A DNA stretch of 64,000 nt from Methanobacteriota archaeon (GTDB lineage Archaea > Thermoplasmatota > DTKX01 > VGTL01), in assembly GCA_016874675.1 (NCBI GenBank), contig VGTL01000007.1:1-64000 (forward strand). Reading direction: 5' to 3'. Below the pieces are notes generated by a model that saw only the letters and a program-made list of their open reading frames with translations, had not been told where the DNA came from and searched no databases. A program made the position numbers and the translations under genes. This document shows positions 46,401 through 53,441 of the stretch, piece after piece. How positions within the stretch are numbered: the first letter of the stretch is position 1; each line of letters starts with the position of its first letter.

Positions 46401-47508
46401 CGGTGACGTTGACTATTATGGTGTGGAGCCCTCCCGAGGAGGTCTTCCAGAACACGCTGGACAGGGACTCGCCGCCGACGGGGACCCCCAGGCCGCTGTC
46501 GGTGCCGATGAGGGTGCCCTTGTTGTTGTCGTAGTACCTGACGGTGGCGGTGGCCGGCACCCCGCCCTGGTTGATTATCCGCGAGCTGATGACTATCGTG
46601 GAGCCGTGGGCCGGGTGGTCGGAGGAGAAGTCGATGTCGCGGATTCTCAGGTAGGGGCGGGTGGGGCTCGAGGCCATGACCGGGTACCCCACGCGGTACT
46701 GCTTGGTGGCGTAGTTGTTGGCATAGCGGCTCTCGTTGAAGACGGGGATCACCTTGACATTGATGGCGTGGAGGCCCCAGGACCCGTTCTCGATGCGGTA
46801 GCTCATCGATATGTTGGCCGCGTCCGATGCGTTCAGGAGGGGGATCGTACGGTTGCCCACATCGTAGGTGCGGAGGTCCAGAGTGGAGTAGTCAGTCACG
46901 CGCACCTGGACGTTGGGAACGGGGGCCCCGCCGTAGTTGTGGATGGTGCAGTTGATGGTGATGGTCTCGTTGGTCATGGGGAAGTTGCCGCTCTCGTTGA
47001 TCGTGCCGTTGCCCCGGATGAGGTATATGTCCTGGGCAGAAAGCCCCAGGTCGGGGAGCCCGGCCGCCTCGGGGCCGCGCTGGACTATCTTGTTGAAGAT
47101 GACGCGGTGGCCCACCTCGTCGATTATCTGCAGGCGGATGACGTCGGTGGAGTTGGAGGCGTAGGGCACGGACCAGGTCTGTCCCACCGAGAAGCGGGCG
47201 CCGCCCCCGCGGCCATCGGCGACCGTGCGGGAGGCCTTGAAGGTGTCGTTCGTGAAGAGGTAGAAGCGGGTGGTCTGGTTCGTGAGGGCGTCCCCGCCCC
47301 TGTGGGCCACGGTCACGTTGGAGCCGTCGTAGGTGGCGTCGAGGCTCGCCATCACCCTGTCCTCGGGCGGGTCGAGGGTCCCAAGCTGGGCGGCGAGCGC
47401 GCCCATCATGACAACGGCTATGCTGACGAGCAGGACATCCCCGACGATCTCGGAAACGCCCGTCCTGCCCTGCCGAAAAGACTTCCTGAAAACCTGGCCG
47501 CTCCTCAT
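40420..47508 (-). CDS. Giant surface protein 3 (2362 aa), same family, different central module
   Basis: N-term RQGRTGVSEIVGDVLLVSIAVVMMGALAAQL; CARDB and VDDD modules; central FLTYDPWNVSFAQGYYIVAIKKEASYTVERF... instead of vWA; shared C-terminal module GGIYIDDVQVVGNTTTG. Confidence 0.87.
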   Translation of the reverse strand: MRSGQVFRKSFRQGRTGVSEIVGDVLLVSIAVVMMGALAAQLGTLDPPEDRVMASLDATYDGSNVTVAHRGGDALTNQTTRFYLFTNDTFKASRTVADGRGGGARFSVGQTWSVPYASNSTDVIRLQIIDEVGHRVIFNKIVQRGPEAAGLPDLGLSAQDIYLIRGNGTINESGNFPMTNETITINCTIHNYGGAPVPNVQVRVTDYSTLDLRTYDVGNRTIPLLNASDAANISMSYRIENGSWGLHAINVKVIPVFNESRYANNYATKQYRVGYPVMASSPTRPYLRIRDIDFSSDHPAHGSTIVISSRIINQGGVPATATVRYYDNNKGTLIGTDSGLGVPVGGESLSSVFWKTSSGGLHTIIVNVTDPNATGDERTAQIEVLSTILVVDDDRASEGSPRDVVTPMLAGLQAVGATYGVHAVGGGDGPRYEGGEHPLVEYDLVIWMTGFEEANTLTGNDQSELTRYLHESRGRLWLIGQDVVSDLGYGNAFLGSRMQLDPATPYPLNAGTPTPLQGDRILTGTNFTFGTPFTGGLSNRGDFVQNTSRSAYALIERDGAQRPVGLLFNATTNGSSETYMASLFSFELGKVSSPNDRSLIIYSMLEWFNCSARWGRDLAISNMRFNVTNPSFMEKVNITVWVRNNGLNDEPPGFVSPILQIGFYMDGKTFDPDSVSVERGPVTYTFTYPTSEIWIPQSTPDPGMVINGRGGYIKVSAAWVASKVGEHNVTVRVDPYDYIDENNELNNQVDPSICDGKLFVRYGTLLVDDDDSPNNRLGATNYNATQNISQALDALGYDYDLFVVPDPAADGPAPARLEQYNAIIWCSGQSASSLTAADQANLESYLKKSDGRYLWFVGQDAVPVGNYFDGAQAFFRDFLRVARVTDPAAPKTPSFLMGVDQDPVSHGMRMPATPTFADSGGRLVPYIDGEGILYQSPMPDLNSMNRETYCDAEDRSTAGWYNRINPVGTTNTISNVDDPARGSRVIRLERSGVNVQDSSFLLGDHAPSLDWNPQDLPWLDRDRWVAQWSFCFAIDYTVGFHVTDTLSGHHILYYSNTDTNLSGADPEFGLGAWTADGLWHTATRDLLLDLREGTGNGALNIASVDGFEVWMNVGTGLLDGLSLNRPYNSVRYSNSEFNFKTVFTAWDPSFVSYSTDQSYSMELVYMIMSWFNLYDERTELRITFQDLYFGNMVPLRQMKPMIGESYVLKAVVWNPGGTRGDAVVRFMDSTTVIDSVTVSVDAGSRALAEIVWTPLFAGSRTVGAVVDPDNSVAEVMKFNNRASINIQCYFFFDDLESGTVNWNHDATLLRINGETPLEYMDPGTVNTNIVRDWSASLGVCATTSDYRTYPRSYRMLAPAVEDYTYTFFLTYDPWNVSFAQGYYIVAIKKEASYTVERFNTGTLEYDLLYTGILAKGRVAIYHQQTAGALYRIHSTGPLLVVVTSSEGSNVNVANHDDGLACGRNFTVMGDLAGRLGGDTHVAAIALEDNTQVTVTWVAISALPGTYGATLETDVSGNLMAGERWHTYLGAPHSYAVANVTATKPILLYRISNDNDEADNAMSTTGYTYGKELYFVMYRSNGGWPWRFLVSNIEDAQALDIDIYESTEASGWGGWSLLNQRVDPHSSRVFSRMGPPNDNSLHYFRITSDRNITVVFGQEQHAGKAFANNCPRYQDHFYADGVWDYRLVTEQPGFYRMSTPQLYGTNTAQAANRLYNLYQDFSFGTAITIDIDPGLPVLGSLNGVNQNGLRYLSTVPVYVTVMGTGPLSVNQSMLDATIWVPYDLDGSGFANFTLPAGAHTFQWRTVFGGGAGLQIVRFATDSGGEFVWQLWPTIGNPPGTGFDESTSDFDDNHWWNFTANHRFLYLVGGSGNCWIHTILPFEGAVETPGIMRSVEGAGPQASEPQTSEARLGEDDRRSSGSGERAAGSGGEGGAGGRANEDFYIVTQPFSLVGYSSAGLSFYQRYSMQVGANGVVIMVGNDTAGDNNYKYRYVTPTRPYTGNIRFDIPASRIRDDFGREMRWCYNGVSTNGLGGWDYITVDLSPFIGQVHVKVKFLYLNATMTGVGYWYIDDVVVKAGRGDAAGPTTSVDDQWELVTRGTPLGGTDVADSFSGVRAWLCHNPSAGVDHLKGGIDNSLTTVPIDLTNALDAALHCNLKFNINASDGRPPDGFRVEVSSDNGETWTALNRGVRSSSGLSGSQAAGPDGTSMTGVNILDNWVAGNTLSRLNCDLSGWAGSVILLRFRVVTRTDIATHYESAGAGFGGIYIDDVQVVGNTTTGGGRAVRSQPGGGPVPDSHHSSDGAGKMQGGAGPGETPGDGGTAATGEAAGPLQAPAGDAGGPPRSCLPAATRAARFHAPGGDRR
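41700..41770. repeat. Heptad-like tract 8, inside giant protein 3 coding region
   Basis: ccgccctcgccgccgctccccgccgcccgctccccgctcccgg, encoding SGSGERAAGSGGEGGAGG; followed by hairpin agacgagc-ttc-gctcgtct. Confidence 0.55.
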
Positions 47509-47573
47509 CGCGTTCTCCCTCCGGTCCCGGGTGCGTGCTTTGCATGCATCTCACCGTTATTATTAGGTTGGGA

Positions 47574-47593
47574 GAATATATTCTGAATATATC
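47574..47593. promoter_or_regulatory. Candidate operator/promoter element upstream of the giant-protein operon
   Basis: GAATATATTC (palindrome) followed directly by TGAATATATC; near-direct repeat GAATATATtCT/GAATATATCT, 66 bp upstream of ATG 47508. Confidence 0.45.
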
Positions 47594-47602
47594 TTGGGAA
47601 AA

Positions 47603-47742
47603 GGCGCGGCGCAGGGCGCAAGGCGCAAGGGGATGGACAAGGGCGAGAGCGAATATCGCAACCATCCCCCTTGACCCTCGATCCTTGACCCTCGCGCCTT
47701 CGCCCCTTGCGCCTTGCGCCCTGCGCCCTGCGCCTTCGCCAA
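47603..47742. repeat. Heptad-type hairpin element 9
   Basis: aaggcgcggcgcagggcgcaaggcgcaagggg ... cccttgaccctcgatccttgaccctcgcgccttcgccccttgcgccttgcgccctgcgccctgcgcc. Confidence 0.87.
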
Positions 47743-47773
47743 CTAATAAATATCGCCCAGTCGATTATCGCGC

Positions 47774-50299
47774 GTGCCGGTCAACCTCACCCTGGGGATG
47801 CGCATACTGCTGCACCTTTCGGGGTTCGACCCCTCACGAGAGGGCTACGACCTCCCGCCCGACGTGACCCAGCAGGGCATCGCGGACGTGCTCTCCGTCA
47901 GGCAGAGCGACGTCTCCCGGGCCCTGGCGCGCATGAGATCGGACGGGCAGGTGGAGGAGCGGTCCGCCTCCATCGCGCCCGGCCGCGCCGGCCGCAAGCA
48001 GCGGCTCAAGGTCTACTTCCTCTCGGTGCGGGGCCGCGAGGCGGCCCAGGCCCTGGCGGCCCGGCTCCTCGATGTCAAGGTCAGGTTGCCGCCGGCCCGG
48101 GAGGGCGGCGAGGAACGCGCGGTCCCGCTGCGGGACGTGAACATGGCGATGGGGACCAACCTACCGCTCCTGCGGCTGGCCGGGATGGTCTCCCCGGAGG
48201 GGGCCCTGGTCCCCCCGTCGCCGGCACCGGGACCGGTGAAGGTGCCCGGGGCGCCGCCGCAGGAGGGTTTCTTCGTCGGAAGGAACGGGGAGCTCACCGC
48301 ACTGATGGAAAAGATCGCCAAGGGCCCCGAGACCCTGCTGGTGGTCTCGGGGATAGCCGGCGTCGGGAAGACCACGCTGGCCGGGAGACTGCTGTCCTCG
48401 CTGAAGGACCGGCCGGGCTTCTATTTCCGGATAAGGGGCTGGGCCTCCTACGAGCCGCTGCTGCACGCCCTCCGCGACTTTTTGTGCAGGTCGGGGCGGC
48501 GCAGGCTGGCCGCCGCGCTCCGCAGGGGCGGCTCCCCGCCGTTCGACGAGGTGCTGGACGCCCTGCGCCGCGACCTGGACGGCCTGGGCGCTGTCCTTCT
48601 GCTCGACGACTTCCACGAATCCTCCGGACAGCCGGAGCTCCGGCACCTGGCGAGGGAGCTCCTCGAGGTGCTGCCCGCGCTCAGGCCGCCCTCGAGGCTG
48701 CTCCTCTTCTCCCGGACCGCCCCCGCCGTCTGCGACCCGCGGGAGCTCGCCGTCAGGAGGAATGTCTGGGAGCTCCCCCTCGGCGGCCTGGACGACGCGA
48801 GCGCCGCCGCCCTGGCCGCCCGGGCCGGGTTCCCCCCGCATGCCGCGGCGGCCGTCGCATCGGCCACCCGGGGCCACCCTCTCTCCATAATGCTCGCGGG
48901 GGGCGCGCCCGGTCCGGGGGGCGGAGCGGAGGCGTCCCGCCTGTTCCTGCAGGAGGAGGTCATCGGGGGCATCCCTCCCGGCGAGAGGCAGTTGCTCCAG
49001 GTCCTCTCCGTCCTCAGGCGGCCGGAGCCCTCGGGGACGGTCCTGGGGATGTCCGACGACCCGCTGGCGTTCGACGCGCTGAGCGCGCTCGTCTCCCGTT
49101 CCCTGGCCTCCCTCTCGGGCGGAAGGTACGAGGTCCACGAGATGGTCAGGGATGCCGCCTACGGGCGTTTGCCCGACGGCACCAGGAGGGCGATCCACAC
49201 CCGGGCGGCCGCGCTCTACCTGAGGTCCGGCGGGGTGGAGGGCGAATCCGAGGCCGTCTACCATTTCCTCCGGGCCGGCGAGCCGGACAGGGCGGCGCAG
49301 CTCCTGCTCTCCATCGGCGGGTCGCTGATAGACCGGGGCCGCTTCGAGGAGTGCCGCTCGCTCCTCGACCTCCTGGGCGGCGCGGCACCGGCTGAAAGGG
49401 AAGGCCTGTGGAGGCTCCGGCAGGACCTGCTTTCGGCCTACGGCGAGTGGGACCTGGGCTACGAATACCTGTTCCAGTGCTCGGTCCTGGAGACGGTGAC
49501 CGGCCTGGGGCTCGAGGCCCCCGGGGCGAGGAACCGCAGCCCGGTCGAGTGGGGGGCCGCGATCTCCGAGCACGAGCGCGCCCTCGGGCTTCTCCGGAGG
49601 ATCGGCGACCGGGCCGGCCAGTGCGAGCTCTGGTCCAGCCTGGGATGGATGAGGCTCCTGCGCGGCGAGCGCCGCCTGGCAGCCGAGGCGTTCCGGAAGA
49701 TACTGCAGGTGCCGCCGGCCCCCGATTGCCATGCGGCGGCCGTGAAGGCCGGGCAGGGGCTGGGCCACGTCGCCTGGCTCTCCGGGCGGCCGCGGGCGGC
49801 CGCCACCCGTTACCTGGCGACGCTCAGGAAACTCGGACCGGACGATGCCGGGGCCAGGATCGCCTGCCTAAACTTCGTCGCGAACCTGGCCTCCGCCAGG
49901 TCCGAGCTCGAGGGCGCCGCCCGCAGGCTGGAGGAGGCGCTGGAGCTCTGCGGGCGGGGCCGGCACAGGCGGGAGAGGGCCTACACCCTGCTCCATCTCG
50001 GGAGGGTCCGCTCTCTCCTGGGGATGCCTGACGCCGCGGTGGCCGCTCTCGGCACAGCGCTCGAGGAGCTCCGCGGCATCGGTGACGCGCACGGGGCGGT
50101 GTTCGCGAGGATGGCACTGTCCGCCCACCATCTTTCCGCCGGCCGGCCGGCAGAGGCCCTGGACCTGGCCGAGGCCGCCGCACGGGAATGCGACGCGCCC
50201 GAGCTGGGCGCCCTCGGGGCATACGCCGCGCGCCTCTCGAAGCTCGCCGGCCGCGGCAACGATGGCGGGGCCGCGCCCGCCGGGAAGGAGTCACCATGA
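47774..50299 (+). CDS. HTH-STAND NTPase-TPR regulator
   Basis: N-terminal winged helix (TQQGIADVLSVRQSDVSRALARMRSDGQVEE); Walker A VSGIAGVGKTTLAGRL; Walker B LGAVLLLDDFHE; C-terminal TPR-like repeats. GTG start. Confidence 0.85.
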   Translation: MPVNLTLGMRILLHLSGFDPSREGYDLPPDVTQQGIADVLSVRQSDVSRALARMRSDGQVEERSASIAPGRAGRKQRLKVYFLSVRGREAAQALAARLLDVKVRLPPAREGGEERAVPLRDVNMAMGTNLPLLRLAGMVSPEGALVPPSPAPGPVKVPGAPPQEGFFVGRNGELTALMEKIAKGPETLLVVSGIAGVGKTTLAGRLLSSLKDRPGFYFRIRGWASYEPLLHALRDFLCRSGRRRLAAALRRGGSPPFDEVLDALRRDLDGLGAVLLLDDFHESSGQPELRHLARELLEVLPALRPPSRLLLFSRTAPAVCDPRELAVRRNVWELPLGGLDDASAAALAARAGFPPHAAAAVASATRGHPLSIMLAGGAPGPGGGAEASRLFLQEEVIGGIPPGERQLLQVLSVLRRPEPSGTVLGMSDDPLAFDALSALVSRSLASLSGGRYEVHEMVRDAAYGRLPDGTRRAIHTRAAALYLRSGGVEGESEAVYHFLRAGEPDRAAQLLLSIGGSLIDRGRFEECRSLLDLLGGAAPAEREGLWRLRQDLLSAYGEWDLGYEYLFQCSVLETVTGLGLEAPGARNRSPVEWGAAISEHERALGLLRRIGDRAGQCELWSSLGWMRLLRGERRLAAEAFRKILQVPPAPDCHAAAVKAGQGLGHVAWLSGRPRAAATRYLATLRKLGPDDAGARIACLNFVANLASARSELEGAARRLEEALELCGRGRHRRERAYTLLHLGRVRSLLGMPDAAVAALGTALEELRGIGDAHGAVFARMALSAHHLSAGRPAEALDLAEAAARECDAPELGALGAYAARLSKLAGRGNDGGAAPAGKESP

Positions 50300-50820
50300 A
50301 GACCCCAACGATAGTAAAGAAGGTGTGCGTGCTCGGCGACCCGGCCGTCGGAAAGACCAGTCTGGTCGGGCGGTTCGTGAACCAGCAGTTCGGCGAGGAG
50401 TACGTTTCGACCATAGGGGCGAGGGTGTGCGAGAAGAGGGTCCGGCCGGGAGAGGAGGCGTCCGGCCCGACCGTCCAGCTGGTCATCTGGGACATCGCCG
50501 GGCAGGCCCAGTTCACGAGCGTCACGCCCGGGTTCTACCGGGGCGCCGAGGGCGCGCTCATAGTCTGCGACCCGTCGCGCCGCGAGACCCTGCGAAGCCT
50601 CTTCAGCTGGGAGCATCGCTTCCGCGAGACCGCCGCGGCGCGCAACCTGATCGTCCTCTTCAACAAGACCGACCTCGAGGCCAGGTGGGAGGTATCGCGC
50701 GCGCAGGCCGAATCCGTGGCCGGCGAGCTGGATTGCCCCTGCCTGTTCACGAGCGCCAAGACCGGCGAGAACGTCGATGAGGCGTTCAACACCCTGGCGG
50801 CGAGGATGTTGAGGAAATAG
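50296..50820 (+). CDS. Ras/Rab-like small GTPase
   Basis: G1 LGDPAVGKTSLV, G2 region STIGARV, G3 WDIAGQAQF, G4 NKTD, G5-like TSAKTGENVDEAF. ATG 50296 overlaps the STAND stop (ATGA). Confidence 0.93.
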   Translation: MKTPTIVKKVCVLGDPAVGKTSLVGRFVNQQFGEEYVSTIGARVCEKRVRPGEEASGPTVQLVIWDIAGQAQFTSVTPGFYRGAEGALIVCDPSRRETLRSLFSWEHRFRETAAARNLIVLFNKTDLEARWEVSRAQAESVAGELDCPCLFTSAKTGENVDEAFNTLAARMLRK

Positions 50821-50973
50821 GGAGCAGGCAGCCGGCAGCGGGCAGCGGGGGGGAAGGGGAGCGGGCAGCAGGGAGCTTTGGACGACGGGCTTCGTTTCGT
50901 CACCGCTCCCTGCTCCCCGCTCCCCGCTCCCCTTACCCCCGCTGCCCCCCCGCTGCCTGCTGCCCGCTGCCTA
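50821..50973. repeat. Heptad-type hairpin element 10, between convergent stop codons
   Basis: ggagcaggcagccggcagcgggcagcggggggg... / ...ccgctccctgctccccgctccccgctccccttacccccgctgcccccccgctgcctgctgcccgctgcctactgcc. Confidence 0.88.
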
Positions 50974-52164
50974 CTGCCCCCTTTTCCCGACGTCATCCCG
51001 CTTCATGAAGAACCAGGCATAGAGCGCCGTGGACAGGATGTAGAGCAGCCCGCAGACGAGGAAAGGGACCTCCGGGTTGAATGCCATGAGCGCGCCTCCG
51101 GCCGCGACGGAGAGCATGTGGGGCAGCATCCAGGCCAGCTGGTTGGCGGCGACGGCCGTGCTGCGCAGGTCCTTCCCGACCAGGGTCATCATGTACGAGT
51201 CGGCTATCGGGCGGGAGGCGTTCATCAGGATCATGCGCACCGCGAAAAGGAATGCCGTGCTGCCGAAGTCCGCGGTCAGCGGTATCGCGAAAAGCGCCGC
51301 CACCGCCATCGCCTGCATGAAAACCAGTGTCCGGACGCTCCCCCGCCTTTCGGCTATGACGGGCATCGCCATGTAGGTCGCGGCCCAGAAAAGCTGGGTT
51401 GCGGTGAACAGGGCGGAGATGGTGGCCGTGTCGGCCGAGAAGCGCAGCTTGAAGTACACGGGGAAGAACGGTATGACCAGCCCGGCGCCCAGGCCCAAAA
51501 CGAACTGGGGGAGGACGAACGGAAGGAGGGCGCGGGTGCCGCCCCCCGTCCTTGGCGCCGGGGCGCAGGGGCCCTCCGGCCGGCGCGTGAGCAGGACCGC
51601 CCCCGCGAGCACGATGCCGCCGGCGAACCAGAACAGCAATCGGAAGCCGCTCTCCTCCCCCACCAGTCCGACGAACAGGCCCGAAAGGTAGAACCCGAGC
51701 GCCCCGGAGAGCATCATCCCGAAGGCGTTGATGCTCATGAGATACTTGCGGTCGGCGTCGCAGGCCGTGTCCGCCAGGGCGGTGGATATGACGGGCGTGA
51801 CGAGGGACGTGCCCAGGCCGAGAAGGAGCATCCCGGGCACGAAGTGCCAAAGCTCGGTGGAGAGCGCGACGCACACATAGGATGCAGCGGTGAGCGCCAG
51901 CCCGGAAAACAGCATGCGGCGCTTGCCGGCGCGGGGGGCGAGCATCCCGAACGGCAGGATGGTCAGCGCCACCGAGACCTCCATGAGCGACAGCAGGACG
52001 CCCTGGAGGCCGGTGCCGTGCCCGAGGCGCAGCATGAAGAGCACGAACGAGAAGAGGAATATCCCGTTGGCGACGGACACGAACGCCGCCAGCGTGACGA
52101 GCCGCCAGGCCTGCGGCGGGAGGGCCCGGATTCGCCCGATGAGGCCGTTGGCGCTGGCGGTCAT
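50971..52164 (-). CDS. MFS transporter
   Basis: 397 aa, about 12 hydrophobic segments; GMLAPRAGKRRMLFSG loop motif. Confidence 0.85.
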   Translation of the reverse strand: MTASANGLIGRIRALPPQAWRLVTLAAFVSVANGIFLFSFVLFMLRLGHGTGLQGVLLSLMEVSVALTILPFGMLAPRAGKRRMLFSGLALTAASYVCVALSTELWHFVPGMLLLGLGTSLVTPVISTALADTACDADRKYLMSINAFGMMLSGALGFYLSGLFVGLVGEESGFRLLFWFAGGIVLAGAVLLTRRPEGPCAPAPRTGGGTRALLPFVLPQFVLGLGAGLVIPFFPVYFKLRFSADTATISALFTATQLFWAATYMAMPVIAERRGSVRTLVFMQAMAVAALFAIPLTADFGSTAFLFAVRMILMNASRPIADSYMMTLVGKDLRSTAVAANQLAWMLPHMLSVAAGGALMAFNPEVPFLVCGLLYILSTALYAWFFMKRDDVGKRGQ

Positions 52165-52228
52165 GTTGGTGTGCTTGGCACCAAATGCCGGACGGCATCA
52201 AAAAGGATTGCGCTGGGGTGGGCGGCCC

Positions 52229-52261
52229 GTACGAATGCTGCGCTTCGCTCCGCATTCGTAC
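52229..52261. other. Perfect 10-bp inverted repeat hairpin
   Basis: GTACGAATGC-tgcgcttcgctcc-GCATTCGTAC between tRNA-Leu and the MFS gene. Confidence 0.75.
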
Positions 52262-52346
52262 TCGTCGCCCCTTTCGCTCTTTGCTATCATCCCAGCGAGA
52301 GCGCCTCCGGCGCCCTCCTGTTGATCGTCGTTATCGGTTATTATAT

Positions 52347-52429
52347 GCGAGGGGGGCGATTCGAACGCCCGAACCGCTAGGGATAGGATCTTGAGTCCTA
52401 CGCCTTTGACCAGACTTGGCTACCCTCGC
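52347..52429 (-). tRNA. tRNA-Leu(CAA)
   Basis: Minus strand GCGAGGG TA GCCAAGTCTGGTCAAAGGC G TAGGA CTCAAGA TCCTA TCCCTAGCGGTTC GGGCG TTCGAAT CGCCC CCCTCGC: paired acceptor, anticodon and T stems; long variable arm; anticodon CAA; no encoded CCA. Confidence 0.95.
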
Positions 52430-52477
52430 GGGCCGATAAATCCCATCCGGGCCAATAAAGCTTGTCATGGACGGAGG

Positions 52478-52671
52478 CGCGGGGCGCAGGGCGCAGGGCG
52501 CAAGGCCGGAGGCGCAAGGAACAAGGTGAAATGGGCATGGGGGATCGCAGCTGCAGGGCATGCAGGGAGATCCCCTGTCCCAGACCCTTCATCCCTTGCG
52601 CCTCGCGCCTCGTCCCTTGCGCCCTAGCCCTTGCGCCTTGCGCCTTGCGCCTTGGGCCGTGCGCCGTGCGA
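52478..52671. repeat. Heptad-type hairpin element 11
   Basis: ggcgcggggcgcagggcgcagggcgcaaggccggaggcgcaagg ... cccttgcgcctcgcgcctcgtcccttgcgccctagcccttgcgccttgcgccttgcgccttgg. Confidence 0.87.
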
Positions 52672-52688
52672 TTTCCGCTTTCCGGCGA

Positions 52689-53294
52689 TCACTGCCTCGC
52701 GAACGCCTCCGTCCTTCCCTTGCGGATGGCCTCGAGGAGCCCCTCGACGGTCGCCCCGTCGCAGGCGGTGAGGCCCCGGCCCAGGTCCTCGACGGAGTGG
52801 GCGTCCGAGCCCCCGATCTGGGCCTTCCCGTTCTCCCGGGCCACCCGGCGGGCCTTGGCGTTGTCCACAGACCTTTTGGGGCTGGTCACCTCCAGCCCGT
52901 CTATCACCCCGATGACCTCGAAGACACGCCCGTTCATGCAGATGTGCGCGAGCTCCCCGGAGAACGCGTGGGGCACCACCGCCACCCCGCCTTGGTCATG
53001 GATGTCATCTATGAGCTCGGGCACCGGAAGGCCGGCCGGGGGGAGCTCGGATATCCCCAGAGCCAGCAGGTCGCCCCATTCCGTGGAGAGCTCGGCCCCG
53101 GGTACGAGCACGAAATCATTGTAGGGCGATTCGAGCAACGTCAGGCGATCATGATCGGTGAACGCCAGGCCCCGCAGGCCCAGTTCGCGGGCCCGGGCGA
53201 TCGCCCGCTTCGTCGAGAGACGGGAGTCAGCCGACCCGTCTCCGTGGACGTGCAGGTCGAAAAGCTCGCGAGCGGTCGCCTTCATTACGCCCAC
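52689..53294 (-). CDS. PHP domain phosphoesterase
   Basis: FDLHVHGDGSADSRL; GLAFTDHDRL; VPGAELSTEWGDLLALG; VVPHAFSG; GGSDAHSVEDLG. Confidence 0.9.
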   Translation of the reverse strand: MGVMKATARELFDLHVHGDGSADSRLSTKRAIARARELGLRGLAFTDHDRLTLLESPYNDFVLVPGAELSTEWGDLLALGISELPPAGLPVPELIDDIHDQGGVAVVPHAFSGELAHICMNGRVFEVIGVIDGLEVTSPKRSVDNAKARRVARENGKAQIGGSDAHSVEDLGRGLTACDGATVEGLLEAIRKGRTEAFARQ

Positions 53295-53441
53295 CCCGGG
53301 CCGGCCCTGACCCTGTAAGTATTAATATATATCGAAACTGTCCCAAAGAATATAAGACCTTGTTCCGATTATTAATACAAGCCAGGAATAATGATAAATA
53401 GGAAGAGGGGGTTCCAAATCCCGACATCCGGAGGAAGAAGC

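Noticed and set aside
50971-52255. 420-aa minus ORF (50993..52255) overlapping MFS
   Set aside because: Alternative frame of the MFS gene lacking hydrophobic segments; the 397-aa frame is the genuine transporter.
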